Part shown: positions 10,501 to 18,205 of the stretch, piece after piece
Layout: each line of letters opens with the position of its first letter
Position numbering within the stretch: position 1 is the first letter of the stretch
From: an uncultured bacterium
GTDB lineage: Bacteria; Myxococcota_A; Polyangia; Polyangiales; Houyiibacteriaceae
Direction of reading: 5' to 3'
Assembly (NCBI GenBank): GCA_937998345.1
Contig: CALLDH010000037.1
Location: 1-32,388, forward strand
DNA: 32,388 nt
The notes under the pieces: model-generated
Told to the model about the DNA's origin: nothing
Seen by the model: only the letters and a program-made list of their open reading frames with translations
Database searches by the model: none
Position numbers and translations under genes: made by a program

Positions 10501-10944
10501 GACCAAGGTGCACAGCAGCTGGTGGTCTATAACGACTACAACTGCTGCGACCCGAGCCAAGGTCACCGCAACGGAACCGACAGGGTCACGTCGCTCGTTT
10601 TCCAAGAACCCTTCACTCTGGGCAATCCGATCTCAGCGGACGATGTCGGTAAGACTCTTGAGTTCAGCTTCGATGCAAAGCGCGGCAACATCAACGATCC
10701 GACGGGTAGCAGCACGGCACTGGCGTTCATCCAGACCGTGGACCCCAACGCCGGTTTCGCGCAGACCAACTTCGTGTCCGTCGACATGACGAATCTTCCG
10801 GCTGGCACCTGGGACCGCAACTCTATTTCACTGACAATCGACGCGGGTCTGGTGGGCCAGTATTTGGAGTTTGGCTTCTTGAGTACCGCCTCGAACTTCG
10901 AACCATCAGGTGTGTTCTACGACAACATCCTGGTGGTGCTCTAG
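7525..10944 (+). CDS. Large right-handed beta-helix repeat lipoprotein with choice-of-anchor-Q-like region, Cys-rich domain, Gly/Ser-rich linker and C-terminal beta-rich domain
   Basis: LLGC lipobox; many NSTVSGNxA..GGGIxNxGTLTLTxSTVS repeats; LALDRI...DQRGVSRPQGPACDSGAFEL; GGTGGSGGNAGSGGNGGSGGSGG linker. Confidence 0.9.
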   Translation: MTYQIRHAMRVLGIGGLFALLGCGDLSGASLWAQGGTPQKHKVLVCHIPQGNMENAHEIWIAESAVPAHLDHGDLLGACPMVFPCTEQGIRDAIAEGGGPHYFDCVGPTVVPTVAEIVIDNDVILDGEGELTVDGGSEQPVPLEAQNLTLDENGHRVFSIEEGVTAELIGFTVTGGSTTGDGGGILNAGTFMLTNSTVTGNMAERAGGVGNLETGILTVASSTVSSNAANLVGGIGTQGIAEIIDTRVSGNTALVGGGGLGVSTGGTLTATGSVVEDNSTPGVAGGVGVEERGTVTLNDTSVLRNHAGEVGGGISNSGVMTLNESDVSENSATAFNGGISNEVGGVLALNSSTVSGNSSNFSGGIGNNGTVTLSNSTVSGNTATEYGGGIASNTELTLIDSTVSDNSCGLDGGGIASFSGTTTVTNSTVSGNSAGSQGGGIANVGTLALTNTTVSENQAGFGGGGVLNTGPDATATLTNSTASGNQSGGPGGGIVNDAILTLSDSTISSNGAGADGGGILNSGTLIVVRSTIAENTGATSGGGIENYSGLVQIDSSTISGNTATAGGGGGIENPFPDGTLSLINTTVSGNSSIGRGAIENVGTAVVIASTLSLNVADGTVLWDGACRLAPACPPGALTIRNTILDGQCVGASDVLSLGGNIESPGNTCTLIPPFDLFNVPAAQLGLEPLTDNGGPTQTQALAPFSVALDRISEPECVDADGLPLLTDQRGVSRPQGPACDSGAFELSDGPPPMGACINDADRMTYESLEYIDSDGMFWTCIDAAAAIGTDCVFGSPQSEPPLEGCSAEASAVIACFPNCPEEVIETFGTCVAFCIAGATGLSSGCASCYGEAAACGAAFCTFACAGDLNSPSCVACRVENGCIPGFDTCSGLPDDIDCDGTGGTGGSGGNAGSGGNGGSGGSGGSGGTGGTEYAQDFESLVQASGSALADDGWLVFGQVVDADGVPKFDYGPFPAPNGTPGFSSIATGEGGPDQGAQQLVVYNDYNCCDPSQGHRNGTDRVTSLVFQEPFTLGNPISADDVGKTLEFSFDAKRGNINDPTGSSTALAFIQTVDPNAGFAQTNFVSVDMTNLPAGTWDRNSISLTIDAGLVGQYLEFGFLSTASNFEPSGVFYDNILVVL
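10222..10317 (+). repeat. In-frame low-complexity repeat encoding Gly/Ser/Thr/Asn-rich linker (GGCGGCAGT-type units)
   Basis: Read directly: GGTGGCACTGGCGGTTCGGGCGGGAACGCGGGC...GGCGGCAGTGGCGGCAGTGGCGGCAGTGGCGGT. Confidence 0.85.
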
Positions 10945-11100
10945 GCTCCCTGAGTCCGACTGGTCACGGGCTCGCCGGTGGCTGCTCCGGTCGTCAACCG
11001 CTTGCAGTCCGCCGGGGCAACGGAAGCCAATGAACATCCGGAGAATGGCTCGCGAAGGGCGCACGCTTCGCATCATCGTCTCGCGAACTCTCCGCCCCCG

Positions 11101-11124
11101 AAAAAGGGGACAGTCCCCTTTTTT
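11101..11124. repeat. Palindromic repeat copy 2
   Basis: AAAAAGGGGACAGTCCCCTTTTTT, followed by GAAGGGTCAAGTCCAAGCACGT. Same orientation as copy 1. Confidence 0.9.
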
Positions 11125-11338
11125 GAAGGGTCAAGTCCAAGCACGTCACACACGACGCCCTTCCGTACGTCGACTTCTACACAGGAGAACGGCTCGCGAT
11201 GTGCGGCACAGTGAGTGGGGGGGAGGCTAGCCGTATTTCGACGTGCAGAGTCGGCCGAGCGGGCCCCGCTCGCGAGCACGTGCGTCGGGAGCCGTGCTCC
11301 TGGGACTCAGTTGCGATTCGTGTTGTTGGGGGTCCAGT

Positions 11339-11527
11339 CTATTCAACTGTGACCTGCGCTTCGAGGGAAGTGTCGGTCGACGAGGCGCCTACCAGGATGG
11401 GGTAGGTGCCCGGGGGGCTCTCGGAGCTCGATGGGGTAGGCCACGTAGGCCTGCAAGACGTCGAGCTCTTCGCTGTAGTAGACCATTCCGTCGACGCCGG
11501 GGTAGCGTTCGGGCCCGGTGGCCGCTT
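11339..11527 (-). pseudogene. Decayed C-terminal fragment of a GH3 beta-glucosidase (internal deletion plus frame shift)
   Basis: Minus strand, frame A: PERYPGVDGMVYYSEELDV (GH3 RYPGVDG..YSEGL-like). Adjacent frame B: PPGTYPILVGASSTDTSLEAQVTVE* (GH3 Fn3-like C-terminus). Confidence 0.55.
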
Positions 11528-11535
11528 CCGACCAG

Positions 11536-12846
11536 ATGCTTAGCAACACTGAGCCACGCGCCCGATGGGCGCTCACGGTTCTGTTGCTTGCCTACATCCT
11601 CTCCTTCATCGATCGCAATGTGATGGCGATCCTGGTCGGACCGATCCGAAAGTCGTTCGACATCAGCGACTTTCAGTACGGTCTTCTACACGGGCTTGCG
11701 TTCACGGTCTTCTACACCGTGCTCGGTCTTCCCATCGGACGCCTAGCGGATCGACGAAGCCGCCGAACGATCATTGGAGTCGGCGTGCTCTTCTGGTCCG
11801 TGATGACCTGCGCTTGCGGGCTGGTCCGGAGCTATGGCGGCCTGTTCACGACTCGCATGGGCGTGGGCGTCGGCGAAGCGGCCTTGTCGCCGCCCGCACA
11901 TTCGCTCCTGAGCGACCTGTTCCCAGCGAACCTCCTTCCGCGCGCCATGTCGATCTTCACCCTGGGGATCACCATTGGGGGCGGCATGGCCTACATGATT
12001 GGCGGCTGGGTATTGGGCGCGGTGGACGATACCGACTGGTCGCTACCACTCGTCGGATCTCTAGAACCCTGGCAGCTCACCTTCATCTTGGTGGGGCTTC
12101 CGGGGTTCCTAGTCGGAGCTCTGGTCTGGACGATTCGCGAGCCGAAGCGTCGAGGCAGGGGCCGTGCCGAAGGGGAGGGTGCGCCCGTGCGCGAGGTGCT
12201 CCGATACTTCCGTGCGCACGCGCGGCTCTACGGCTCGATCCTTGGAAGTGTCTCGATGTTGTCGGTGCTCGGGTACGGGACAATCACGTGGTACGTCGAG
12301 ATGCTGATCCGCAACTTCGACGCGGAGGCCAGCCAGGTTGGGCCGAAGTTCGGTTGGATCTTCATCATTGCCGGGAGCGTCGGCGCGCTGACTGGCGGAC
12401 TCTTGGCCGAACGACTGAGTCAACGATACGCGGATGCCAACATGCGCGTCGTGCTGCTGGCAGCGCTTCTGTGGATCGTGCCGGGCATCCTCGGACCTCT
12501 CATGCCGACCCAGCAGGGAGCCCTATGGATGGCAGTGCCGATTCTGTTCCTAATGAGCAGTTACTTCGGCCCAGCGATCGCCGCCCTCCAAGTCTCGACA
12601 CCCAACGAAATGCGCGCGCTAGCATCCGCGCTCCTTCTGTTCGCCGCGAACCTCTTCGGCCTGGGCCTAGGCCCACCCCTGGTCGGCGCACTCACCACGC
12701 ACGCCTTAGGCGGAGACGACACCCTACACATCGCCCTCGCTGTCATAGCCGCGGTCTTCGCCCCCGTCGCCGCAGCCACCGCAGCCTGGGGCCTCCCCGC
12801 CCTCGCAAAAAAAGGGGACAGTCCCCTTTTTCTTCACCCTTCGTAA
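11536..12846 (+). CDS. MFS transporter, spinster-like family; last residues encoded by palindromic repeat
   Basis: About 12 hydrophobic segments; SFIDRNVMAILVGPIRKSF, GLPIGRLADRRSRRTIIGVGVLFWSVMT, TRMGVGVGEAALSPPAHSLLSDLFP. C-terminus AKKGDSPLFLHPS comes from the repeat. Confidence 0.9.
   Translation: MLSNTEPRARWALTVLLLAYILSFIDRNVMAILVGPIRKSFDISDFQYGLLHGLAFTVFYTVLGLPIGRLADRRSRRTIIGVGVLFWSVMTCACGLVRSYGGLFTTRMGVGVGEAALSPPAHSLLSDLFPANLLPRAMSIFTLGITIGGGMAYMIGGWVLGAVDDTDWSLPLVGSLEPWQLTFILVGLPGFLVGALVWTIREPKRRGRGRAEGEGAPVREVLRYFRAHARLYGSILGSVSMLSVLGYGTITWYVEMLIRNFDAEASQVGPKFGWIFIIAGSVGALTGGLLAERLSQRYADANMRVVLLAALLWIVPGILGPLMPTQQGALWMAVPILFLMSSYFGPAIAALQVSTPNEMRALASALLLFAANLFGLGLGPPLVGALTTHALGGDDTLHIALAVIAAVFAPVAAATAAWGLPALAKKGDSPLFLHPS
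12807..12831. repeat. Palindromic repeat copy 3
   Basis: AAAAAAAGGGGACAGTCCCCTTTTT, inside the 3' end of the MFS CDS. Confidence 0.9.
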
Positions 12847-12848
12847 CA

Positions 12849-12865
12849 GGGGACTGTCCCCTTTT
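12849..12865. repeat. Palindromic repeat copy 4 (inverted relative to copies 1-3)
   Basis: GGGGACTGTCCCCTTTT. On the minus strand it is followed, 6 nt after the core, by GAAGGGT as in copies 1 and 2. Confidence 0.85.
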
Positions 12866-13730
12866 ATGTGTAGTTGCGGACTATTAGTTCGCTTACTTTG
12901 CCGCGTTTGGTGGCGTCGCAGTTGATTGCTCGGGGGGCGGCTACGGTTTCGATGTTGAAGTTGCCGTAGAGGTCGCGGATGAAGGGGACGTCGCTGTTGG
13001 AGAGCATGAGCTTGCAGCCTCGGCGGTCGAGAGCCTTGTAGACGTCGCGGAGGCGTGTTTGGTCTCCTTGGGAGAAGCCATCGCGGGCGTAGGATGTGAA
13101 GCTCGCGGTTTGTGAGACGGGCTCGTAGGGCGGGTCGAAGTAGACGAAGTCGCCGGGCTTCGTGTTTTCGAGGAGCGCATCGAACGGCGCGCACTTCAGC
13201 TGGGCGCCTTTCAGGGCGCGGCTTGCTGCATGCAGGCCGTCCTCGTTCAAGATGCGCGGGTTCTTGTATGAACCCATGGGCACATTGAACTCGCCTTTGC
13301 GATTGACGCGGTGCAATCCGTTGAAGCAGGTCTTGTTGAGGTAGATGAACATCGCCGCCCGCCTCGTGGCGGAAAGGCGCCGGCCCTGGTTGTAGCGTTC
13401 ACGCACCTGGTAGTAGCTCTCTTTCGAGTGACGGCCGGCAAGTCCGCGCAATGCCGTGATCACCCCTTCCACGTCGTCACGGATTGCCGAGTACGCGGCG
13501 ACGAGTGTCGGGTTGATGTCGGTCAGCAGCGCTCGCCCTGGGCGGCGCGAAAAGAAGAGCGCGCCGCCGCCGACGAATGGCTCGACGTGGCGCATGTGCT
13601 CTACCCCTGAAGGGAGCAGCGGTCGCAGCTGGCTCAGCAATCGGCCCTTGCCCCCCACCCACTTCACGAAGGGGGCTGCCTCCCGTGGCTGTTGCTGGAT
13701 CCTCGCCGCGACCGCTGCAGATGTCGTCAT
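12864..13730 (-). CDS. dam: Dam-family (D12 class) DNA adenine methylase
   Basis: PFVKWVGGKGRLLSQLRPLLP, VEPFVGGGALFF, FIYLNKTCFNGLHRVNRKGEFNVPMG, DFVYFDPPYEPVSQTASFTSY: D12-class methylase motifs. Confidence 0.94.
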   Translation of the reverse strand: MTTSAAVAARIQQQPREAAPFVKWVGGKGRLLSQLRPLLPSGVEHMRHVEPFVGGGALFFSRRPGRALLTDINPTLVAAYSAIRDDVEGVITALRGLAGRHSKESYYQVRERYNQGRRLSATRRAAMFIYLNKTCFNGLHRVNRKGEFNVPMGSYKNPRILNEDGLHAASRALKGAQLKCAPFDALLENTKPGDFVYFDPPYEPVSQTASFTSYARDGFSQGDQTRLRDVYKALDRRGCKLMLSNSDVPFIRDLYGNFNIETVAAPRAINCDATKRGKVSELIVRNYT

Positions 13731-13823
13731 ATGTAGTATGATCTCCTACACACGCGAGAAAACGGAAGAAAACGGCGCGCCGACGGCGAATTCCGATCTG
13801 GTTTCGGTTACTTGAGGCCGCGC

Positions 13824-15101
13824 CTAGCTGGCGTCCGCGACCATGGCGCGGAGCCGATCCATGGCCTCTTCGAGGACAGGCATGGGCGGCCCAAACGAGA
13901 AGCGCATGTGCTCGACGAACCGGGAGGGCCGTCCGGTTCGGCGCTTGCCTGGGTTCACGTCGAAGAAGTGACCCGGCACGCAGATCACCTGCCGTTCGAG
14001 AGCGGCACGGAAGAAGTCGTCGCTGTTGCGGAGTGAGCGAGGCAGTCCGCTCAGGTCTCCCCAGGCGTAGAAGGTGCCCTGGGGCTCGAGGTCGAACCGC
14101 ACGCCGATGCCTTTCAGACTCTCCACGAGAAAGTCCCGCTTCTTCTTGAACTCGATGTGAACGGACTCCGCCTCGGCGAGTGTCGGCTCTTCCTGCACGA
14201 GGTCGATCGCGGCACGTTGCATCGGTGCGACCCCGCCGCCATCGAGAAACGAGCCCGCACTCGCGGCCGACTCGATGACCCGCTTCGGCCCGACAATCCA
14301 GCTCACGCGGAAGCCGGGGTACCGCCAGTTCTTCGTGAGCCCGTCAAACACGACGATGGGATCGGTGTCGACGTCCTCGACGTATCGCGCCGCGCTGACG
14401 ATCGATGGCTCTTTCGTCCAGACGTAGTGTGAATAGAACTCATCGAGCAGAAGGGCGCAGTTCAATTCACGCGCAGTCTCGACCCAACTCGCAAGTGCGT
14501 CTCCTTGGACGGCTTTCCCCGTGGGGTTGCACGGGTTGCTGGCCAAGATCGCGCTCAAGCCCCGGCCGAGGATCTCGTCCTCGAGCTCTTGGCGGGTGAA
14601 CTCGTACGCGTGCTTCGGGTCGAGCAGGATCGGAATCGGCAAGAATCGCCGGAACACGTCGAGGAGCTCTTCATAAGCGGTGTAGTCCGGCAGAAAGTGC
14701 CCGAGGTGGATGGGCGCGATCGCAGCACATGCACGCATGACAGCCACGCGTCCTCCCCCTGCGATGCAGACGTTCTCGGCCGAGTACTGTGACTTCATTC
14801 CACGGCGGAACAGCTTGTTGTAGAGCCCAGCTACTGCTTCCCGGAGCTCCCACACGCCGGCCACTGGGGCGTAGTCGAGGTCGCTAGGCTGGACTTCGAT
14901 GCGGGTCACCCGCTCTGGTGCGCCTGGAAGACTCCCAGTGTCTGGCTGGCCCTGTCCGAGATTGCACCAGCCTGGCGCGTCGAGGCTGAAACCGCGCTTC
15001 TGGGCCTCGACCGTGACGTAAATGACGCCGGTACGCGGAACGGGCCGAAAGGCAGCGACCTCTGCGATGTCGTTCATGGGATTGGAATCTGGCGGGCTCA
15101 T
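13824..15101 (-). CDS. PLP-dependent class I/II aminotransferase
   Basis: ILASNPCNPTGKAVQ, LLLDEFYSHYVW, VFDGLTKNWRYPGFRVSWIVGP (PLP Lys). Start trimmed from the ORF to MSPPDSNPMND. Confidence 0.9.
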   Translation of the reverse strand: MSPPDSNPMNDIAEVAAFRPVPRTGVIYVTVEAQKRGFSLDAPGWCNLGQGQPDTGSLPGAPERVTRIEVQPSDLDYAPVAGVWELREAVAGLYNKLFRRGMKSQYSAENVCIAGGGRVAVMRACAAIAPIHLGHFLPDYTAYEELLDVFRRFLPIPILLDPKHAYEFTRQELEDEILGRGLSAILASNPCNPTGKAVQGDALASWVETARELNCALLLDEFYSHYVWTKEPSIVSAARYVEDVDTDPIVVFDGLTKNWRYPGFRVSWIVGPKRVIESAASAGSFLDGGGVAPMQRAAIDLVQEEPTLAEAESVHIEFKKKRDFLVESLKGIGVRFDLEPQGTFYAWGDLSGLPRSLRNSDDFFRAALERQVICVPGHFFDVNPGKRRTGRPSRFVEHMRFSFGPPMPVLEEAMDRLRAMVADAS

Positions 15102-15150
15102 GAGCAGCGCGACTCTAGCAGAAGTCTCGAAATGGGATAGCCTTGGGCGC

Positions 15151-15897
15151 ATGGATGTGTTGCGCATCGAGGAGCTGATGGTCGACTGCGTCGTCGGGGT
15201 ATACCCGCATGAGCGCAACGCCTCGCAGCCACTCCGCGTCGACGTCGAGATGCGCCTCCAAACCGAAGCGTCCGCTGTCAAAGAGAGCCTACGGTCCACC
15301 ATCGACTACGCCGCCACCGCGTCGCAACTGGTGTTCCTCTTGCGTAGTTGTCGCTTCCGTCTCCTCGAAACCGCCGGGCACGTACTGGCGCGGTACATCC
15401 TGGCCCCTCCAGCGCCTGACGAGCGCCGCGCCCAGGTCCACTCCGTCGTCGTCCGTCTCACTAAGCCCGGCGCGCTTCGAGGGTTCGCGGTTCCTTCGCT
15501 CGAGATCGAGCGCGCGGCCTCGTGGTGCAATTTCGAGGTCGAGAACAAGCCCTTCGGCACGGTCGACGTGATCTACGAGACCAAGGGTGCCGGCATCTAT
15601 CGTCTGAACGTTGCCCCGGGCAAGAGCATTCCGCTTCACGTGCATCAGCAGATGCGCGAGTCCGAGATGGTATTGGGCGACGGGCTGGTCTGTCAGGGAC
15701 AGCCCTGCGCGCCCGGGACGGTGCACCGCTGGCCGAGGGGCGCCGCACACACGTACATGAACCCAACCAAACGGCACCAAACGATCCTCTGCGTCGACTT
15801 GCCGCGTTTCATCCCCGAGGACGAAATCGAGGTCGCCGGGGAGCCGGCTGACGTTCCCGCCGAGCCACCATGGGGCCCCATCGCGGGCTTGGGTTGA
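15151..15897 (+). CDS. Dihydroneopterin aldolase (FolB) domain fused to C-terminal cupin-like domain
   Basis: N-terminal MDVLRIEELMVDCVVGVYPHERNASQPLRVDVEM...IDYAATA...VRLTKPGAL (FolB); C-terminal GIYRLNVAPGKSIPLHVHQQMRESEMVLGDG...GTVHRWPRGAAHTYMNP (cupin). Confidence 0.85.
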   Translation: MDVLRIEELMVDCVVGVYPHERNASQPLRVDVEMRLQTEASAVKESLRSTIDYAATASQLVFLLRSCRFRLLETAGHVLARYILAPPAPDERRAQVHSVVVRLTKPGALRGFAVPSLEIERAASWCNFEVENKPFGTVDVIYETKGAGIYRLNVAPGKSIPLHVHQQMRESEMVLGDGLVCQGQPCAPGTVHRWPRGAAHTYMNPTKRHQTILCVDLPRFIPEDEIEVAGEPADVPAEPPWGPIAGLG

Positions 15898-15898
15898 G

Positions 15899-16672
15899 AT
15901 GACGGTTTCACGAGGCACCGTGATCATCACCGGCGCGACCCGCGGCATTGGACGCGCCACCGTCGACGCGATCCTGGGACGCGGGGGGAAGGTCGTCGCG
16001 ATCGCCCGCGGCGGGGAAGCCTTGAGTGCGCTCGAAGCGTCTGTGCCGGATCGCATCCGAGCCGTCGCCGCGGACCTCGAGGACGTGGCCAGCGTCCCCG
16101 ACGCCGCGAAGCGCGCCATCGATGCGTTTGGCTCAGTCGACGGCTTGGTGAACTGCGCTGGGATCGCCCGTTATGAGCCCGTCGGCACCATCGGCCTCCA
16201 ATCGATCGAAGCGCAGCTTCGCGTGAACCTCATTGCGCCGCTTCTCTTCTCGCAGGCGGTTGCCGAGCATCTTCGCGGTCGGGGTGGGGCCATCGTCAAT
16301 GTGTCGAGCACGCTGTCCGAGCACGTGGCGCAGAACACCGCGGTCTACGCGGCCACCAAGGCTGCTCTCAATACCATCACCAAGGGCCTGGCCCTAGAGC
16401 TCGCGCCGGCCGGCGTGCGGGTGAACGCCGTGCTGCCGGGCGGAGTGGACACCGACATGCTGCGCATCCCGCGATTACGTCCAGGCGAGTCGCTCAGCGC
16501 CGCAGAGATCGAGCAGCGCGTGGAATCTCAGCTCGAGTCGCTGGCGGCCTTGCACCCGCTTGGACGGCTTGGAAAACCCGAAGAAGTCGCTGCTGTCATC
16601 ATCAGCCTGCTCGATCAGACTTGGCAGACGGGGAGCCTGGTCACCATCGATGGAGGCCTCTCGGTCGCCTAG
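15899..16672 (+). CDS. SDR family oxidoreductase
   Basis: TGATRGIG, NCAGIARYEP, YAATKAALN, PGGVDTDM, and C-terminal GSLVTIDGGLSVA. Confidence 0.94.
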   Translation: MTVSRGTVIITGATRGIGRATVDAILGRGGKVVAIARGGEALSALEASVPDRIRAVAADLEDVASVPDAAKRAIDAFGSVDGLVNCAGIARYEPVGTIGLQSIEAQLRVNLIAPLLFSQAVAEHLRGRGGAIVNVSSTLSEHVAQNTAVYAATKAALNTITKGLALELAPAGVRVNAVLPGGVDTDMLRIPRLRPGESLSAAEIEQRVESQLESLAALHPLGRLGKPEEVAAVIISLLDQTWQTGSLVTIDGGLSVA

Positions 16673-16712
16673 CCTTGAAGGGCCGGGCGTTTTCACACAC
16701 ACTCCGCCGAAC

Positions 16713-17252
16713 GTGGCTCGAACCCAGAAGGTCGTACTCGATGCGAACGCCATCCAACGGAGCGTTCGACGCATTGCGGTCGCGATTCTGGAGGCGACCT
16801 CGGGGATCGAAGACCTGACCCTCGTCGGCATTCGCCGCGGCGGCGTCCCGCTGTCGAAGCGCATCGCAGACGAGATCGCGAAGGTCGAGGGCAGGCCTCC
16901 TCCGGTGGGGACGGTCGACATATCGCTCTACCGCGATGACGCCGCCACCGCGCTGCCCAATCCCAAGATCGGGCCGAGCGACATCCCGTTCGACGTGAGT
17001 GGCCGGCACGTCGTGCTCATCGACGATGTCCTTCATACGGGGCGCACGGTGCGTGCCGCCATCGAGTGTCTCCAAGATCACGGACGCCCTGCACGGATTT
17101 GGTTCGCGGCGCTCTGCGACCGCGGTGGCCGCGAGCTTCCCATCGCGCCGGATTTCATCGGCCGCACCATCGAAGTGGACCCGGGTGCGCGTCTCGACGT
17201 GTGGATCGACGCGGCTGGACCCGATCGCGCTGTCATCACGAGGGACGAGTGA
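16713..17252 (+). CDS. pyrR: PyrR family bifunctional pyrimidine regulator / uracil phosphoribosyltransferase
   Basis: GTG start; [44 protein letters not shown] (PRPP motif), [15 protein letters not shown]. Confidence 0.94.
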   Translation: MARTQKVVLDANAIQRSVRRIAVAILEATSGIEDLTLVGIRRGGVPLSKRIADEIAKVEGRPPPVGTVDISLYRDDAATALPNPKIGPSDIPFDVSGRHVVLIDDVLHTGRTVRAAIECLQDHGRPARIWFAALCDRGGRELPIAPDFIGRTIEVDPGARLDVWIDAAGPDRAVITRDE

Positions 17253-18205
17253 TGGAGGCGTTTGCTCACCGGAGCCTCCTGGACATCGAAGGGCTCACTC
17301 GCGCCGACGTCGAACGGATTCTCGATACGTCGGAGGCGTTTCTTCAAGTGTCCCGCCGCCCAGTGCGCAAAGTGCCGACGCTTCGCGGCAAGACCGTCGT
17401 CAACCTCTTCTACGAGGCGTCGACACGGACCCGAACGTCCTTTGAGCTCGCGGGAAAGCGCTTGAGTGCCGATGTCATCAACATGAGCGTGTCCGCTTCG
17501 AGCGTGAAGAAGGGCGAAACCCTTCAGGATACTTGCCGGACACTCGAGGCCATGCACCCCGATGTGATCGTCATTCGACACAACGCGTCCGGTGCGCCGA
17601 ACTATGTCGCCTCCAAAATCGGCTGCAGCGTCATCAATGCGGGTGACGGCATGCACGCACATCCGACACAGGCACTGCTCGACGCGTTCACCATCCGGCG
17701 TCAAAAAGGAACGCTCGAGAACCTAATCGTCACCATCGTCGGCGACATTGCCCACTCGCGTGTCGCACGCTCGAACGCGCATCTGTTGAACTTGTTTGGA
17801 TGCGAGGTCAGGGTGGTCGGCCCACGAACCTTGCTCCCGGCCGCAGTCGATTCGCTCGGCGTGCGAGTGTTCGACCGGCTTGAAGAAGGGCTCGAAGGAG
17901 CCGACGTCGTGATGGTGCTCCGCATCCAGCGAGAGCGCCTCGCGGGTGCGCTCTTGCCGAGTCTGCGGGAGTATGCGCGTACGTTTGGGATCGGACCGGC
18001 GACCATTCAGTACGCCAAACCGGATGCCATCGTCATGCATCCCGGGCCAATGAACCGCGGTATCGAGATCGAAAACGTGATTGCCGACGGCGAACGCAGC
18101 GTCGTTCTCGAGCAGGTCGAAGCCGGCGTCGCGGTCAGAATGGCGCTCCTCTATCTCCTCGCAGGCGAGACAACCGAGGCGCCCGCCGTAGGCGAGGCCG
18201 ATTGA
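17252..18205 (+). CDS. pyrB: Aspartate carbamoyltransferase catalytic subunit
   Basis: [69 protein letters not shown] overlap with pyrR. Confidence 0.97.
   Translation: MEAFAHRSLLDIEGLTRADVERILDTSEAFLQVSRRPVRKVPTLRGKTVVNLFYEASTRTRTSFELAGKRLSADVINMSVSASSVKKGETLQDTCRTLEAMHPDVIVIRHNASGAPNYVASKIGCSVINAGDGMHAHPTQALLDAFTIRRQKGTLENLIVTIVGDIAHSRVARSNAHLLNLFGCEVRVVGPRTLLPAAVDSLGVRVFDRLEEGLEGADVVMVLRIQRERLAGALLPSLREYARTFGIGPATIQYAKPDAIVMHPGPMNRGIEIENVIADGERSVVLEQVEAGVAVRMALLYLLAGETTEAPAVGEAD

Noticed and set aside
11257-11271. GAGCGGG-C-CCCGCTC inverted repeat
   Set aside because: Perfect stem but 1-nt loop, no T tract, GC-rich background; could easily be chance.
12724-13194. 156-aa minus-strand ORF running through dam and the repeats (contains KKKGTVPFF)
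   Set aside because: Out-of-frame reading of the Dam gene plus the palindromic repeats.
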